Part shown: in pieces, positions 13,563 through 24,618 of the stretch
Layout of the letters: every line of letters starts with the position of its first letter
Numbering within the stretch: position 1 is the first letter of the stretch
Assembly (NCBI GenBank): GCA_013180625.2
Contig: SNVD02003163.1
Span: 104,272-168,271, forward strand
Direction of reading: 5' to 3'
Length of the DNA stretch: 64,000 nucleotides
DNA from: Boswellia sacra
Taxonomy: Eukaryota; Streptophyta; Magnoliopsida; Sapindales; Burseraceae
The notes under the pieces: generated by a model
Database searches by the model: none
What the model was told of the DNA's origin: nothing
What the model saw: only the letters and a program-made list of their open reading frames with translations
Made by a program: the position numbers and the translations under genes

Positions 13563-13764
13563 TTGTGCATTTGGCTTTGACTGTTTTCACATTTGAGTGT
13601 ACTCTTTAATTTCAGTTGTGCATTTGGCTTTGATTGTTTTCACATTTGAGTGTATTCATTAATTTATGTTGTTCATTTGGCTTTGATTGTTTCCACATTT
13701 GAGTGTACCCTTTAATCTATGTTGTGCATTTGGCTTTAATTGTTTTCCCATTTGATTGTTTTAA
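13563..13764. repeat. 53-bp tandem repeat, about 3.8 copies
   Basis: Units start at 13563, 13616, 13669 and 13722. Each begins TTGTGCATTTGGCTTTGA (the third has TTGTTC) and includes CACATTTGAGTGTA. The last unit is incomplete. The array begins about 70 bases after the DUF247 stop codon, so it is probably in the 3' untranslated region or just beyond it. Confidence 0.9.
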
Positions 13765-14336
13765 GAGGTTGCTCCCATTTAATTCTGGGTCGTCAAGTCG
13801 TTATTCATGGATACGAAGACTGATGGAAAAACCTTTAATGGGAGGATGAAGCCACTCAAAAAGCTTTTCTTGTTACTACTGAGGATTGAATTTGAAAGGC
13901 AAAAACATTTTCTTGGCCTTCTTAATGTTTGTAATTTGACAAATCTTTGTCCATTTAAAACTTCAAAACTTTTTTTTTCTATTTAAAAACTAAATAATTA
14001 AAGTAAATTGATTTGTAATTAATAAAAAATGGGTTAATAAGTGTATAACAAAGTTTGGAGAGGGTGTTCTGAAATTTCATCAACCATAATATTTTTTTTT
14101 TCTTATTGCATAGGCAATTGAGGAGTTAACAAGCGTGACTTGACAAGACTAGATGATTTGATCACCGAATTCTGTATGAATTAACGGTCATTCACTCATT
14201 TGTCAATGCGATTCGTGAAAGCGTATTTCATGCCTTTACAATTCATATGAAATGGTATTTTTTTTTTGTCCTTTAAATTAAAGTTGGCTAGAAAACCAAA
14301 AAAAAAAAAAAAGAATTTGCTAAATTTGAAAACAGC
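13765..14336. other. Intergenic stretch, no gene seen
   Basis: AT-rich, with poly-T/poly-A runs near 13970, 14090 and 14300. Positions 14150-14226 resemble 9494-9570. Nothing else is recognisable. Confidence 0.6.
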
Positions 14337-17295
14337 TATCACACCTCGTATCCTTAAACGATACAGAATGCGAATCCAAGCATTCCCACACCCAATAAAT
14401 GGGAAAATATCATCTTTGTATTAGAATCAACATCCAAAATCTCACAAAGTTCCCGTAATTTCAACCACGAATTCATATTATGTACATTTCTAATTCAAAA
14501 AGAATCAAAGCCAATGACATACAAAAAAATTGCCATCATTGCAACGGTATGATGGTTGCCAAGGAAACTTAGTGTCACTATGCCAAATGTCCTCCAAAAC
14601 CTAGTAATCTAACGTTCACCTGAGGATCACAACAGACTAATAAGTATATTACTTAATAAGCATCAAGAACTAGAATATAAAGATGAATTATGCTGGAATA
14701 AATCAAATAAAACATGACACCATTCCTTTCTAACTAAACAAGCAATCATTTCTTCACCCACAAGTCAAATTAAATAGTGCCCCAAAATACATGGGTCGCA
14801 CTTCTGCGCAGAGTCGCGCTAAGTTTCTATTGTAAACTCACGTTCAACAAAAAGGGTTAGCATAGGATCGCGCTCCAGTGCCAACTTTCTGCCTCAGGTG
14901 GTTTTTGCAGCACGGAGCTTGTGTTGCTGCACAGCCATCATGGTGCTTTGGCGCCAATCTCTTACTTGCCCACTACACTTAAGTCATTTACTTTATTTCC
15001 ACAACACAAGTGTCCTACTTAGCACAATTTAATAACATTTATAACACACTTAATACACATTGGAGTGTATCTTAAGGACACTATAGCTATATTTTTTCAT
15101 TCATAGCCATTTACTTAACTCATATGCCTTAAAAGATTGCATTACTCACTTCAAACACATTTAGAGTACAAACTTTAAGGACACAACTCTTAAGGACACT
15201 ACACAATCACTCATGGTAGGTCTTTAAAGTAACACAATTCAGAACATGTCATCCATTATGTATCGCCGTCAATGACATGTATTATGCAACACGTATTTAG
15301 TGGGACATACCACTCATTACGTATCACCGTCATTGGTGGTTCATCCGAGTGGCCTAATCATCCATTACATATCGTCGTCAGTGACATGTATTCTCAATAA
15401 TCATTTATTGGGAGTTTGCCATTCGTTATGTATCGCCGTCAATGGCACAACTCGTAGGCCACCAATCACTTGTTACGTATCACCATCAAATGACATAATT
15501 TTCACAATCATTTTCAAGGGATATACCATCTGTTTTGCACCTTTGTCAATGGTATAGCCAAGTGGCCATGAGTCACCTATTACGTGTTGCCGTCGATGAC
15601 ATATATTTTTATTTAATTTATTTTAGGAAATATGTCATCCGTTAGTATCGTCGTTGATGACATATTCCTCGGGCCACTAGTCACCTATTATCTATTGGAG
15701 TCGGTGACTTAACACACGCACATATTTTTACACACCATATAATCACATGTTGCCTACCACATAGAGATGTAGAGTGTCATAGTACATGAGGCATGAATTC
15801 CATTTTTCACATACACATATAATCTTAATGGAAATGTTTCTTATGCCTTTCCATACCAAAATTAACATACGCATAATCACATTCAATTTCTTGTATTTCA
15901 CAATCATAAGGTTTGATCAAAACATAGCTTGCATAGACCACAAGTGTGTAGAACCAACACATCTCATGATTCAACCCTGAATCATAATCATGCCATTACA
16001 TATCAAAGCCGATGTGTTCATGGTCCCATTCAAATTTCCATCCATAACACATTCATGGCATTTTCATACACATAGTTCTTCATAGGCATTCATTATACTT
16101 GCCATTTCACACTAAAGTTCACATGCACATGGCAACATTCACATTTACGTTTAAGTCACGTTCACAGTAGTTTAACAAAATATAACTCATGTACATTCAT
16201 AATCACATGGAATCAACACAACTCTTTGTAAATAAAACATCTGTTGTGTCCTCATGAGGGGTCTAACTATTACCTGATTTCTTCACTCCTTGAGTCTGAT
16301 TCCACCTAGAAATCATTAAATTTTTCAAGGATTAGCAAACACTCAACCAACCAAATGCTTTCACTAACAATTTAACACCATACATACAATTGGTTGGATA
16401 ATTGTAGTACAGGGATGCTTATTCTAATTATCACCAAATTTCATAGGACTCAAGTAAGCACATATATTATATTCCATTAATTTTATTGGATTAAAATGAA
16501 GCCATATGCCCTTTGAAATCTCTTAATTTTGTCCATACTAAAATTTTGTCTACAGGTCTTTTAACTGAGTAGCACTACTTTGAAGAATTTTATAAAATTC
16601 ATGAATAATCAATTCTTTACAAAACTTTCCAGTGTAGTAATAGACACAAGTATAAGTCATCTCACCAAAAATCACACCTTTTTAAGGAATCAAAAGTAAT
16701 TTAATTTGTTTACTATATTTTGAAGGTCGAAATTTTCAATTTCACTAACCTAATTTGAAAAATCATAACAATTCGAAAAAAATTCCACAAAGCTTGAAAT
16801 TTTCCAATTCAAAAGTAGACATAATCAAGATCTTGCATACAAAAAATCAGAGATTATTATGAATGATAAGTCCCTGAATCAAAATTCGTTCCTTATGCTC
16901 TGTTCCAAAACATGAGAGGTTCAAATTCGTTTCAGCAATTTCAAAAATTGACCATAAATCACATCCTTCAAATTTTTGAGTGATTCAAAATTTTATAAAC
17001 TCCTTGAATATCTAGTTTATTGGGTAAAAATTTTAAAGACAGAAAACAATGCGAGATTTTCTAGGAATTGTCGTACCCCATACTGCCTAGTGTAAAGGCC
17101 TTACAGAATTTGAGTTCGAATCTCATTTCTAAACTCTAAATCCTCATCCAATCTACTTAATTTTCCCATAACTCACACCAAATCATGTTTTAAAATAAAT
17201 TCTTAACTGTTCATGACACAAAACACCTTAGCTCTTGCTGCAACACAATGAATTCTTTTAAATACGCATGACATAATACAAGGATTCTAAAGAGG
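14337..17295. repeat. Long LTR-like dispersed repeat, copy 2
   Basis: Positions 15022-17295 are colinear with 1-1679 plus 8149-8795. The left end, TATCACACCTCGTATCC at 14337, resembles a decayed gypsy LTR start (TGTCACACC). The array of ~30-bp GTTACGTATC motifs lies at about 15247-15700. The copy stops within about 8 bases of the ATG of the DUF247 pseudogene. It lacks the CACTA element present in copy 1: the equivalent site reads AAGGAATCAAAAGTAA at about 16685-16700. Confidence 0.6.
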
Positions 17296-17302
17296 CAATT
17301 TC

Positions 17303-17999
17303 ATGGCTGGGGTACAAGCAGGAGATGTTGATGTAGGAGAAACTATTGATACAAGTGAAGGCGAACACCAAACCATCAAAGTGAACGATTTAATAATGGA
17401 GAGGCTAAAATCTTTGTTTGAAGAACAAAAGCCAATCGAGGAAACTATAGTTGATGAAGAACAAACTGATAAGCCGACACTGCCAAGGCGACCACAAAAG
17501 CCATGTGATTTCAGTGTCTTTAATCCGTTGATTGTTTCACTTGGTCCCTACCATCACCATCAAAGTGGAAATCTAAAGGTGGAAGAGAAGACGAAGGAAA
17601 AATTAGCTACAATGTTCATCAAAGAATATCAGGTTCGAAAAGAGATTAAATGTATGAGGTATTGCTATCAAGTGGATCAAAGACGAGAGTTTAGTGATGA
17701 TGACCTGGTGTTGATGTTTCTTATATATGGGTGCGTAGTGCTCCATTTCATATACGTTAAGAAATATGGTTATAACATTAGGAGTCAGAAGTACGAGGGA
17801 TTGGAAATACTACTAGCTGTGACTGAGATATACAAATTTCAAAGAGATCTAATGTTGCTTGAGAACCAACTTCCCTATCGACTTCTCCAGCTGATAATAC
17901 GCCCTAGTAAAGAAAGTGATCGGAAGAAGTTGGAATAATCAATTCGAGGCTTTATACTTTCTTTTGACGTGGGTTGATCAACCAAAGGAGAAGTGAGTT
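17303..17999 (+). pseudogene. DUF247 paralogue, truncated and frame-broken
   Basis: The first 211 residues align closely with the DUF247 gene at 12022, from the same initiator Met ('MAGVQAGDVD') through 'RDLMLLENQLPYRLL'. Differences are a three-residue insertion near residue 50 and loss of about 11 residues after 'FIKEYQV'. A GAA to TAA nonsense change sits at 17936-17938. A one-base insertion follows in CTTTTGACGTGG. Homology ends near 17999, where copia LTR sequence starts. The downstream half is not in this window. The upstream side is fused to the long repeat 8 bases before the ATG, so the native promoter is gone. It is a dead tandem duplicate of the intact gene. Confidence 0.9.
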
Positions 18000-18001
18000 G
18001 C

Positions 18002-18254
18002 TGTTGGGATGCAATGCATCCACAGAACAGATTCTAGGAGAAAAATAACTTGTATTTATAGAGAAAATTGATACAAGATTTACATAAAAAAAACTCCCCT
18101 AAACACTCTCCTGGAGCTCTCTGGCTTTATATACCTCTCAAAACTCTCTGATTTTAGTTTGCCTTAACTCTGCAGAATCGTCCTCTACTTATAGGAGGGT
18201 TCTGCATTACAATTCAATGGGTTAGGTGAGTTGGTCACCTAACCTTCACCAACA
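18002..18254 (-). repeat. 3' LTR of the copia fragment
   Basis: Read on the minus strand it starts TGTTGGTGAAGG and ends GCATCCCAACA, a TG...CA LTR with a short inverted TGTTGG/CCAACA end. It is about 253 bp, short as is common for Tork/Tnt1-like copia. A purine-rich stretch lies just upstream of its start. The boundaries rest on the terminal dinucleotides, because no second LTR is available for comparison. Confidence 0.65.
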
Positions 18255-18429
18255 TTGGCCACCTACCTCCCATAGGAGGTGCTTATCTCCACCTCCTTTC
18301 ACATGGGAGGGATTAACTTCTCCAGCAATTCTCCTCCTCTATCCCATGTGAAGGCGAATAATTACAAAGATAATCAGACAGCTTCTAATCCGACTATGTT
18401 TCTACATAGCTTTAGCTTGTTTCTTGTGA

Positions 18430-19446
18430 CTACCTTTGTTAGCATGTCTGCAGGATTCTCCTCAATATAGATCTTCACTAATTTTAATAGTTGTTTATCC
18501 ATCCAATGGTAGTGAATGTCAATATGCTTCGTTCGGAATGATACACTGAATTCTTGCTCAAATCCAGAGCACTTTGACTGTCATAATGTACTTTGTACTC
18601 ATTTTGCTTGATCCCAACTTCTTGGAGAAAACGCTTCAACTACAACATTTTCTTACCAGCTTCCGCTACGGTAATATATTTAGCCTCTGTTGTGGATAAC
18701 GCAACACACTTCTGTAGTTTTGATTGCTAACACACAGCTCCCCCTGCAAAAGTATAGACAAAACCTGACATAGATTTCCTACTGTCAAAGTCTCCGGCCA
18801 TATCTGAATCTGTATAGCTTTCCAAGATTGGATCAGTTCCCCCGTAACACAAGCATATCTTCAAAGTACCTTTTAGATATCTGAAAATCCACTTGACTGC
18901 CTTCCAATGTTCTTTCCTTGGATTAGAAAGAAACCTGCTCATAACTCCTACAGTATGAGCAATATCCAACCTTGTACACACCATGGCATACATTAAACTT
19001 CCTACAGTAGAAGAATAGGGTACCAACACCATGTCCTCTATCTCTTTCTTGGATGAGGGACATGATCTCTTGCTTAGCTTGAAGTGATTAGCCAATGGTG
19101 TAGTAACTGGCTTAGCACCATCCATGTTGAACCTTTGAATGATACGTTCAACATATTTCTCCTAAGACAGCCATAATTTCTCCATTTTCCTATCTCGACA
19201 AATATGCATCCCTAAAATTTGTTGAGCTGGTCCTAAATCCTTCATATCGAAGGTTGTTGAAAGTTCATTCTTCAGCTACTTTATTTTTGTTGCATCTTTA
19301 CCGACGTCAGTATGTCATCCACATATAACATAAGTGCAACAAAATCTCCACTTGGAAGTTTCTGAAAGTAGACATATTGGTCTGCAGCGGTTCTTTTGTA
19401 CCCATGACTTACTATGAGGGAGTCAAACTTCTTGTACCATTGCCTT
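18430..19446 (-). pseudogene. copia pol fragment: RT C-terminal part and RNase H
   Basis: Minus-strand translation gives 'VALMLYVDDIL' with the YVDD catalytic motif of copia reverse transcriptase near 19310. It continues through 'MDGAKPVTTPLANHFKLS' and 'VGSLMYAMVCTRLDIA' to 'SYTDSDMAGDFDSRKSMSG', the RNase H entry block. Past about 18720 the frame is disrupted by stops and shifts, although 'ALSTTEAKYI' can still be read. The N-terminal RT, integrase, protease and gag are absent. It is non-functional. Confidence 0.88.
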
Positions 19447-20932
19447 TGATGAACACTTAAATATGTATGCTTAATAAGAGTTTAATTCATCATATTGCAT
19501 TTATAGTGTCATTAAATTCCTCAACTTAAGTATATTTGTAGTCTTTGCATCTTAGAATTAACTTTCTCTTAATTTCTGTTTTGATGTAGGTTCGGTAAAA
19601 TAGGCATAACTTTCTATTTATAGATTAGAATGGTGCAAATTTTAATGTTTTGAAAGCTGATTAAATTATCTACAAGATTGTGTTTCACAAGAATAATCAA
19701 ATTCGGGTTCTTAGTGGACCAAAAATGGGCTGGAAGTGAACCCATCTGCAGATTCGGTCCAGCCTGACTATGCCTTAGTATTTTGATCATATCTCTCAAA
19801 ATACGTATCTAAATCATATAAATCAATATGTTCTAGAAAGCTGAGACAATTATCTACAACTTTCATGAAGACATGTGATCAAAATGCTCAATAATTCGGT
19901 GCCGAAATTGATGGTCAAAATCGGTGCACCTAATAATCCCAATTGTCAAAGATTTGTGCACCTAATATTTGACAATTGTTCCTTTATAATTTGACAAGTT
20001 TGCCCCTGAATGTATCTATAAATAGAGGTGCCTTGTGACTATTAGGACATCTTGGCCTTGGCTGGAACATATTGGCCTTGGCTAGGATCTTGTATTGTGT
20101 TTTTCTCTTGTGTGTTTATGCTATTAATAAATATTCTTTCTCTTGTAATTTGTTTTCTTTCTTCTATAATGTCTTTCTAATTTCTCTTTCGCTAAAGTGA
20201 AAGGATGAAACCCTTGATATGAGAATAAGGATCTTCCAACCATTAGATATGTGCTTAATAATTATAATCTTTTTTTGTTTATATGATTTATATTTATTTT
20301 CTTAATCAATCTTGACACCACTCGTAAAGTGGAGGTCTTGATCCATTGTCGATAATCCTTGGCACATCAAATGCTTGGATCCTTTTTAGACGTCATATGG
20401 TTCTTCCTTACCGACACAATTCTAGTTGGGAACCTTGATTTGTTGTAGACATATGGTGTTTGGCACATTGGATGCTTGAACCCATTTACAAGAAGTGGTA
20501 TAAATATTGATAACAAAACAAATATAATTCATATAACTAAAATGGGTTATGTATCCTTATTTGAAATATCAAAGGCGGATCCCCTAACCTTAGCTTTCAT
20601 TGTCATTGTGTTAATTTATCTTACTTTTGCACTTTAATTATTCTTATTTATTGTTTATGAAATTATTCTTTATTTGCCATGGTGGGTTTTACCACCTATT
20701 TCTATGATCAGTTTTACAACCTTTTGTTCTTATTTTACTTTTGAATGGTCGGTAGTACCGCCTACAATCTTTACTTCTATTTGTTAATATCTTCTTGATT
20801 AATCATATCATATCTGCTTAGCTTATAATTTGTAGCGCTAAAATCCCCTTCCTCATGGATCGACCCCGGTCTCACCAGTTTATTACTTCGACACTTCTAT
20901 ATTTGGGAGACAATCCTTTTTTGGATGTGTCA
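19447..20932 (+). repeat. 5' LTR of element A
   Basis: Begins TGATGAACACTTAAATATG and ends GGATGTGTCA, the same termini as the LTRs of element B. It is 1486 bp. The last ~110 bases contain the characteristic GTGGATCGACCCC-like block (here ATGGATCGACCCCGG near 20855). The short ORFs in it recur in the LTRs of B and are not genes. Confidence 0.88.
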
Positions 20933-20938
20933 AGTTTT

Positions 20939-20956
20939 TGGCACCATTGTCGGGGA
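20939..20956 (+). other. Primer-binding site of element A
   Basis: TGGCACCATTGTCGGGGA lies six bases after the LTR end. It matches the tRNA-Asp-complementary site typical of Athila elements (TGGCGCCGTTGCCGGGGA) with three substitutions. The cleaner version is in element B. Confidence 0.8.
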
Positions 20957-21121
20957 AGGTAAAATTTGGCGTATAAAATTGTAAGTATTTTCTTTTCTCA
21001 TTTTTATTTTTATTTTTCTTGCATGTGTTCATCTTTTCTTTCTTTTTGCATTCGTTGGTAGAATTATTTGTAGCCACTCATCTTCTTTGAAAAACATGCT
21101 CATACCCAACTAAGAACATTA

Positions 21122-22737
21122 ATGGATTACATAAGAACTTATGCACAATCATGCATAGTCTTCCCTCATGATGCAAAATATTTCAACCATGAACCGGATT
21201 TCATTCAATTCTTAGCCCACTTTTATGGCCTAGATGTTGAAAACCTATATTTGCACTTATGAGAATTTGAAGAGTTTTTTAACTCCTAAAGTGACCCAAA
21301 TTGTAGCATAAACACCATTGGATTAAAGCTTTTTCCTTTTTCTCTAAAAGATAAAGCTAAAACATGGCTACAAACTCTTAGGTCAAGATCCATTAGCTCA
21401 TGGGATGAAATGCAACAACAATTTCTTAAAGAATTCTTTCCTTCTTATAGAACAAATTCTCTCAAAAGGCAAATTAACAATTTCACTCAAAAATAAGGAG
21501 AGACCTCTTACCAATGTTTGGATAGATATAAAGCATTGCTTAATACTTTTTCTCATCATGGTTTGAAAACATGGGAACTAGTTTTAATTTTCTATGAAGG
21601 TCTTACACATCAAGCCAGGCAAATGGTAGAATTAATGTGTGATGGACAATTTGAAGATAAAGAACCTGATGAAGCCATAGATTTCCTAGACTTACTAGCA
21701 AAAAATGCCCAAAATTGGAATAATGTTGACACCTATGAGGTGCCAAGAACATCTAGTAGAGGCATTTATAACTTTAGGAAAAATCATGATCTTCATGTCA
21801 AATTTGCATCCTTAGCTAAAAGAATCGAGGATTTAGAAATGTGGTCACACTTGTAATTCTAGTGATCATCCAACGGATGATTGCCCAAATGTGCCTACCT
21901 TTAGGAAAAGTCTCCATGAAAAAACCAATGTTTTAAACACTTTCCAAAGGTCAAATCCTAATCCTTGCTCATAAAAGTTTGGATGGAAAAATCACTTGAA
22001 GTTTGATTGGAGGAATAATAATCATGCACAATCTCACCAACCTCCCTTTCAATCACATCAAAATTTTCAAAATTCTCATGATCATGCATATGCTCCTCCT
22101 CCTAAGAATGACGTTGAAGAGATATTGCATTCATTCATTGCAAGGCAACAGACTTTCAATAATCAAACTACTCAAACATTAGCAAATTTGTTAGACACTC
22201 TTGCAAAATTTGCATCCACATTTAGCATCCAAGAGAAAAGGTGAGTTTCCATCTCAACTCGAGCCAAACCTCATCAATCCACATCTAAGTAATCTAAGTG
22301 GCCAACATCTATATGAAGATTCGGTAAGTGCTCTTCATGATGGTAAGGTTGATCAAGAACATGTCCTTAACCCTCATGAGAAAGATGATGAATCAATCCT
22401 AAAGGGTAAGGAAGAGGTTAATAAACTTATACCTAACAAGGAAAAGACCGAATCCTCACTTATGCACTCATGTCATCATGCAAAGGAATTTAACCAAAAT
22501 TTTGACATTAATGAATTTTTCGAGCATGATGAAAATGAGGAAGCTAATAGAATTAAAACTAATGTGGAAGACTATATCCAAAATGAGAATTTTTCAACTC
22601 CTTCAGAAATCGGGTTAACTAGTTCATTTGAACCAAGTATGCAACTAGTGCCCATTGCTTCTAAAGAATTCTCATTACTTGATTTTGTACAGGTGAAGGA
22701 GATTAAGAGTTGGGAACCATGTTTCGAAAAAAGGTAG
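21122..22737 (+). pseudogene. Athila-like gag remnant of element A
   Basis: Starts at the ATG at 21122. It reads 'FIQFLAHFYGLDVENLYLH', then 'LKDKAKTWLQTLRSRSISS' and 'SYQCLDRYKALLNTFSHHG', the Retrotrans_gag pattern (PF03732). Stops interrupt it at about 21260 (TGA), 21289 and 21496 (TAA in FTQK-stop-GETS). Frame shifts follow near 21856 and 22240. The zinc-knuckle stretch clear in element B is only partly readable here near 21850. Gag would package element RNA in cytoplasmic particles; this copy cannot make a full protein. Confidence 0.85.
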
Positions 22738-23099
22738 GAAGAAACATCCACACTCAAGAATGCATGCCTCAAGGACAAACAAACTCAGCCAGTGGTAATC
22801 TCTTTCATTCTTACAAATAAAGGAAAAAGAGAGGTACCACCTCAATGGCATATTTTTTATCGTGGTAAATTACTTTCGAAGAGATTCTTATTTTGCCCTT
22901 TTAATCAAATTTTATTTGTGCCATATTTTCATTTTCATTTTTATTTTTATTCTTGATTTTTGCTATCATTTCTAGTTTGTTTATATTTTATTTTATGTGC
23001 TTTTATTTTAGTTATGTGTTTATCTTTTATTTCCCGGTCAAGTGGCGGATACGGTACTCTATGGCTTTTAAAGTCGGTTTTTCAGTTCCCTAAAAACTA
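22738..23099. other. Element A internal non-coding stretch
   Basis: AT-rich sequence between the gag remnant and the spacer ORF, colinear with about 45300-45740 of element B. I recognise no domain. Element A would normally carry pol here if it were autonomous. Confidence 0.6.
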
Positions 23100-23420
23100 T
23101 TGCTCACCTTGCATCCATTTTCTTTTCTTCTCTCTCATTTTCTTCACATTGATATCATTCTCTCAAATTTGAATAAACATTTTCCCTCTCTTCCACAAAA
23201 TGATTTGCTTAAAATTTACAAAGCTCACGCAGCAAGACTAAGGATGTTGATGTGCAAGGGCATTCCTGCTGGTTTAGGATGGTTAATTGAATCCAAGGTT
23301 CGATTTTCTTATGAATTTTCAGACAATCTTGTTTCTCACATGCTAGGCTTGGGAAAAAGCTCTTACGCCAAAAAGCGAAGAGCTAAAAGGTTACAAGTTT
23401 GTCACAAATGTGCACGATGA
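23100..23420 (+). other. Conserved spacer ORF between gag and LOG, element A
   Basis: A 106-residue frame is shared with element B (45000-45293, minus strand). Landmarks are 'LSNLNKHFPSLPQNDLLKIY', 'RFSYEFSDNLVSHMLG' and the basic 'SSYAKKRRAKRLQVC'. Similarity to B continues to about 23700 in broken frames. I do not recognise the family. It could be a remnant of a retroelement gene or a second captured host fragment. The coding-like conservation between two diverged copies is the only reason to list it. Confidence 0.45.
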
Positions 23421-23954
23421 ACTTGTAACCAATATTGCCGCTCTTTAGGATATTTGTCTAACAATCGAGAGGATAAATTATAGTTCATTAAGAATGGACT
23501 AAGAAGGGAGTCTTTGGATGATATCCGAGTGACTCTTGAGACGCATTCTTGTGGACTTGTGCAACGTGAAATCTTGAAATTGTGGACATAATTTCGGGAT
23601 GAGTAGGAACGTTATAGTCTTGGCAATCTAATTCAAAACGACGCTATTTGTCAATTTATAAGAAAACTGGATGGGAAGCATATCCCCAACTCATAGAAGG
23701 TGTTTAAATCGTTTTTGGACGTAAAACCAAAGGAAGATATGAGCCACAGTCACAACTATCTGTACATATGCATGCGTGTCATTATTTTTGAATTTTAAAT
23801 TCCTTATAGCTGTCCTTTTTGAATTTGTATCTTTTGTTTGACTTATGGTGTCTTATTTCATCATCTTCTTTTTTTTGAATTTCTATGCATTATTGTCAGA
23901 TTTTTCAACAAGCAACCTAGCTACCTATCTAGATGTCATCATTAGCATATCTTT

Positions 23955-24019
23955 TTACACTCCATAAATACCACATCTCTTGTTCTCTTCTTCACACATA
24001 GTTAGAGAGTTCTATAAAC
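23955..24019 (+). promoter_or_regulatory. Conserved TATA-type leader of LOG, element A
   Basis: CTCCATAAATACCACATC lies about 55 bases before the LOG ATG, followed by CTTGTTCTCTTCTTCA. The same order stands in element B upstream of its LOG. The spacing suits a TATA box with a short leader, and suggests the capture brought in or evolved its own promoter. This is inferred from position and conservation only. Confidence 0.45.
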
Positions 24020-24618
24020 ATGGAGAAACTTCAAAACATTGAATCTAAAGGATATGTGTATTCTATGGATCTCGACCAGGCAAAAGTTGAAAAGTTTGTA
24101 AAAGTAGCAAATTATCTTGGTAGGTTATTGGTTGAAAGAAAGATTAATGTGGTTTATGGGGGAGGTAGCCTTGGGTTAATGGGTTGTGTGTCAACAACTG
24201 CACATGTAAGAGATAGTCAAGTTTTAGGAGTTATTCCTAAAGCTTTGGCTGTAGAAAACATCGTTGGAAAAACGGTTGGGAAGGAGTTACAGGTTTTCTC
24301 TATGTATGAATGCATGGCATATATGCTTATCAATTTAGATGCCTTTATTGCTTTACCAGGTGGCTTTGGTACCCTTGAAGAAATTTTTCAAATTGATCTT
24401 GGGCCCAACTGAATCTCCATCAAAAACCCATAGGTTTGTTGAATGTTAAAAATTTCTTTGATCCTTTGATACATTTTATTGATGCAATTGTGGAACAAAA
24501 TTTTATTTCTCATTCGACGAGAAAGATCTTTGTTTTTGCCACTACTGCTGGTGAGTTACTTGATAAATTACAAGCAGTTGAGTATGAACCTGAACCAGCT
24601 ATTACTCAAATTAATTAG
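24020..24618 (+). pseudogene. Captured LOG cytokinin-activating enzyme, element A (broken)
   Basis: LOG enzymes remove ribose 5'-phosphate from cytokinin nucleotides in the cytosol, releasing active free bases. The frame shows 'NVVYGGGSLGLMG', then 'DAFIALPGGFGTLEEIF', the PGGxGTxxE signature of the family, intact here. Further on is 'LLNVKNFFDPLIHFIDAIVEQNFIS' in another frame. At about 24394-24400 a one-base loss relative to B shifts the frame and ends it at 24412. At the N terminus a one-base loss near 24026 and a one-base gain near 24080 scramble residues 3-20, so the family's 'CVFCGS' block is read out of frame as 'GYVYSMD'. No introns are present, although plant LOG genes normally have several. 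That fits capture of a spliced transcript. Total length, about 200 codons, is close to the family norm. Confidence 0.88.

Larger units (their letters stand above)
18002..19446 (-). mobile_element. Ty1/copia retrotransposon fragment (3' part)
   Basis: This is the 3' end of a minus-strand copia element: a short 3' LTR (18002-18254), then RNase H and the C-terminal part of reverse transcriptase. It landed in the DUF247 pseudogene. Its own upstream part is missing because Athila-like element A begins at 19447 in the middle of the RT frame. No target duplication can be scored because the 5' LTR is not visible. Confidence 0.87.

Noticed and set aside
13563..13764. Tandem arrays (here and at 34078, 52150, 58360) as CRISPR
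   Set aside because: Units are head-to-tail without unique spacers, and the DNA is a plant nuclear genome.
21004..21077. Lys/Asn-rich minus-strand ORF after the primer site of element A
   Set aside because: It is antisense to the short T-rich leader before gag and is low complexity; the same is seen in element B near 47400-47570.
24020..24618. LOG at 24020 as a functional host gene
   Set aside because: It lies inside element A, is intronless, is frameshifted near 24394, and has lost its N-terminal motif.
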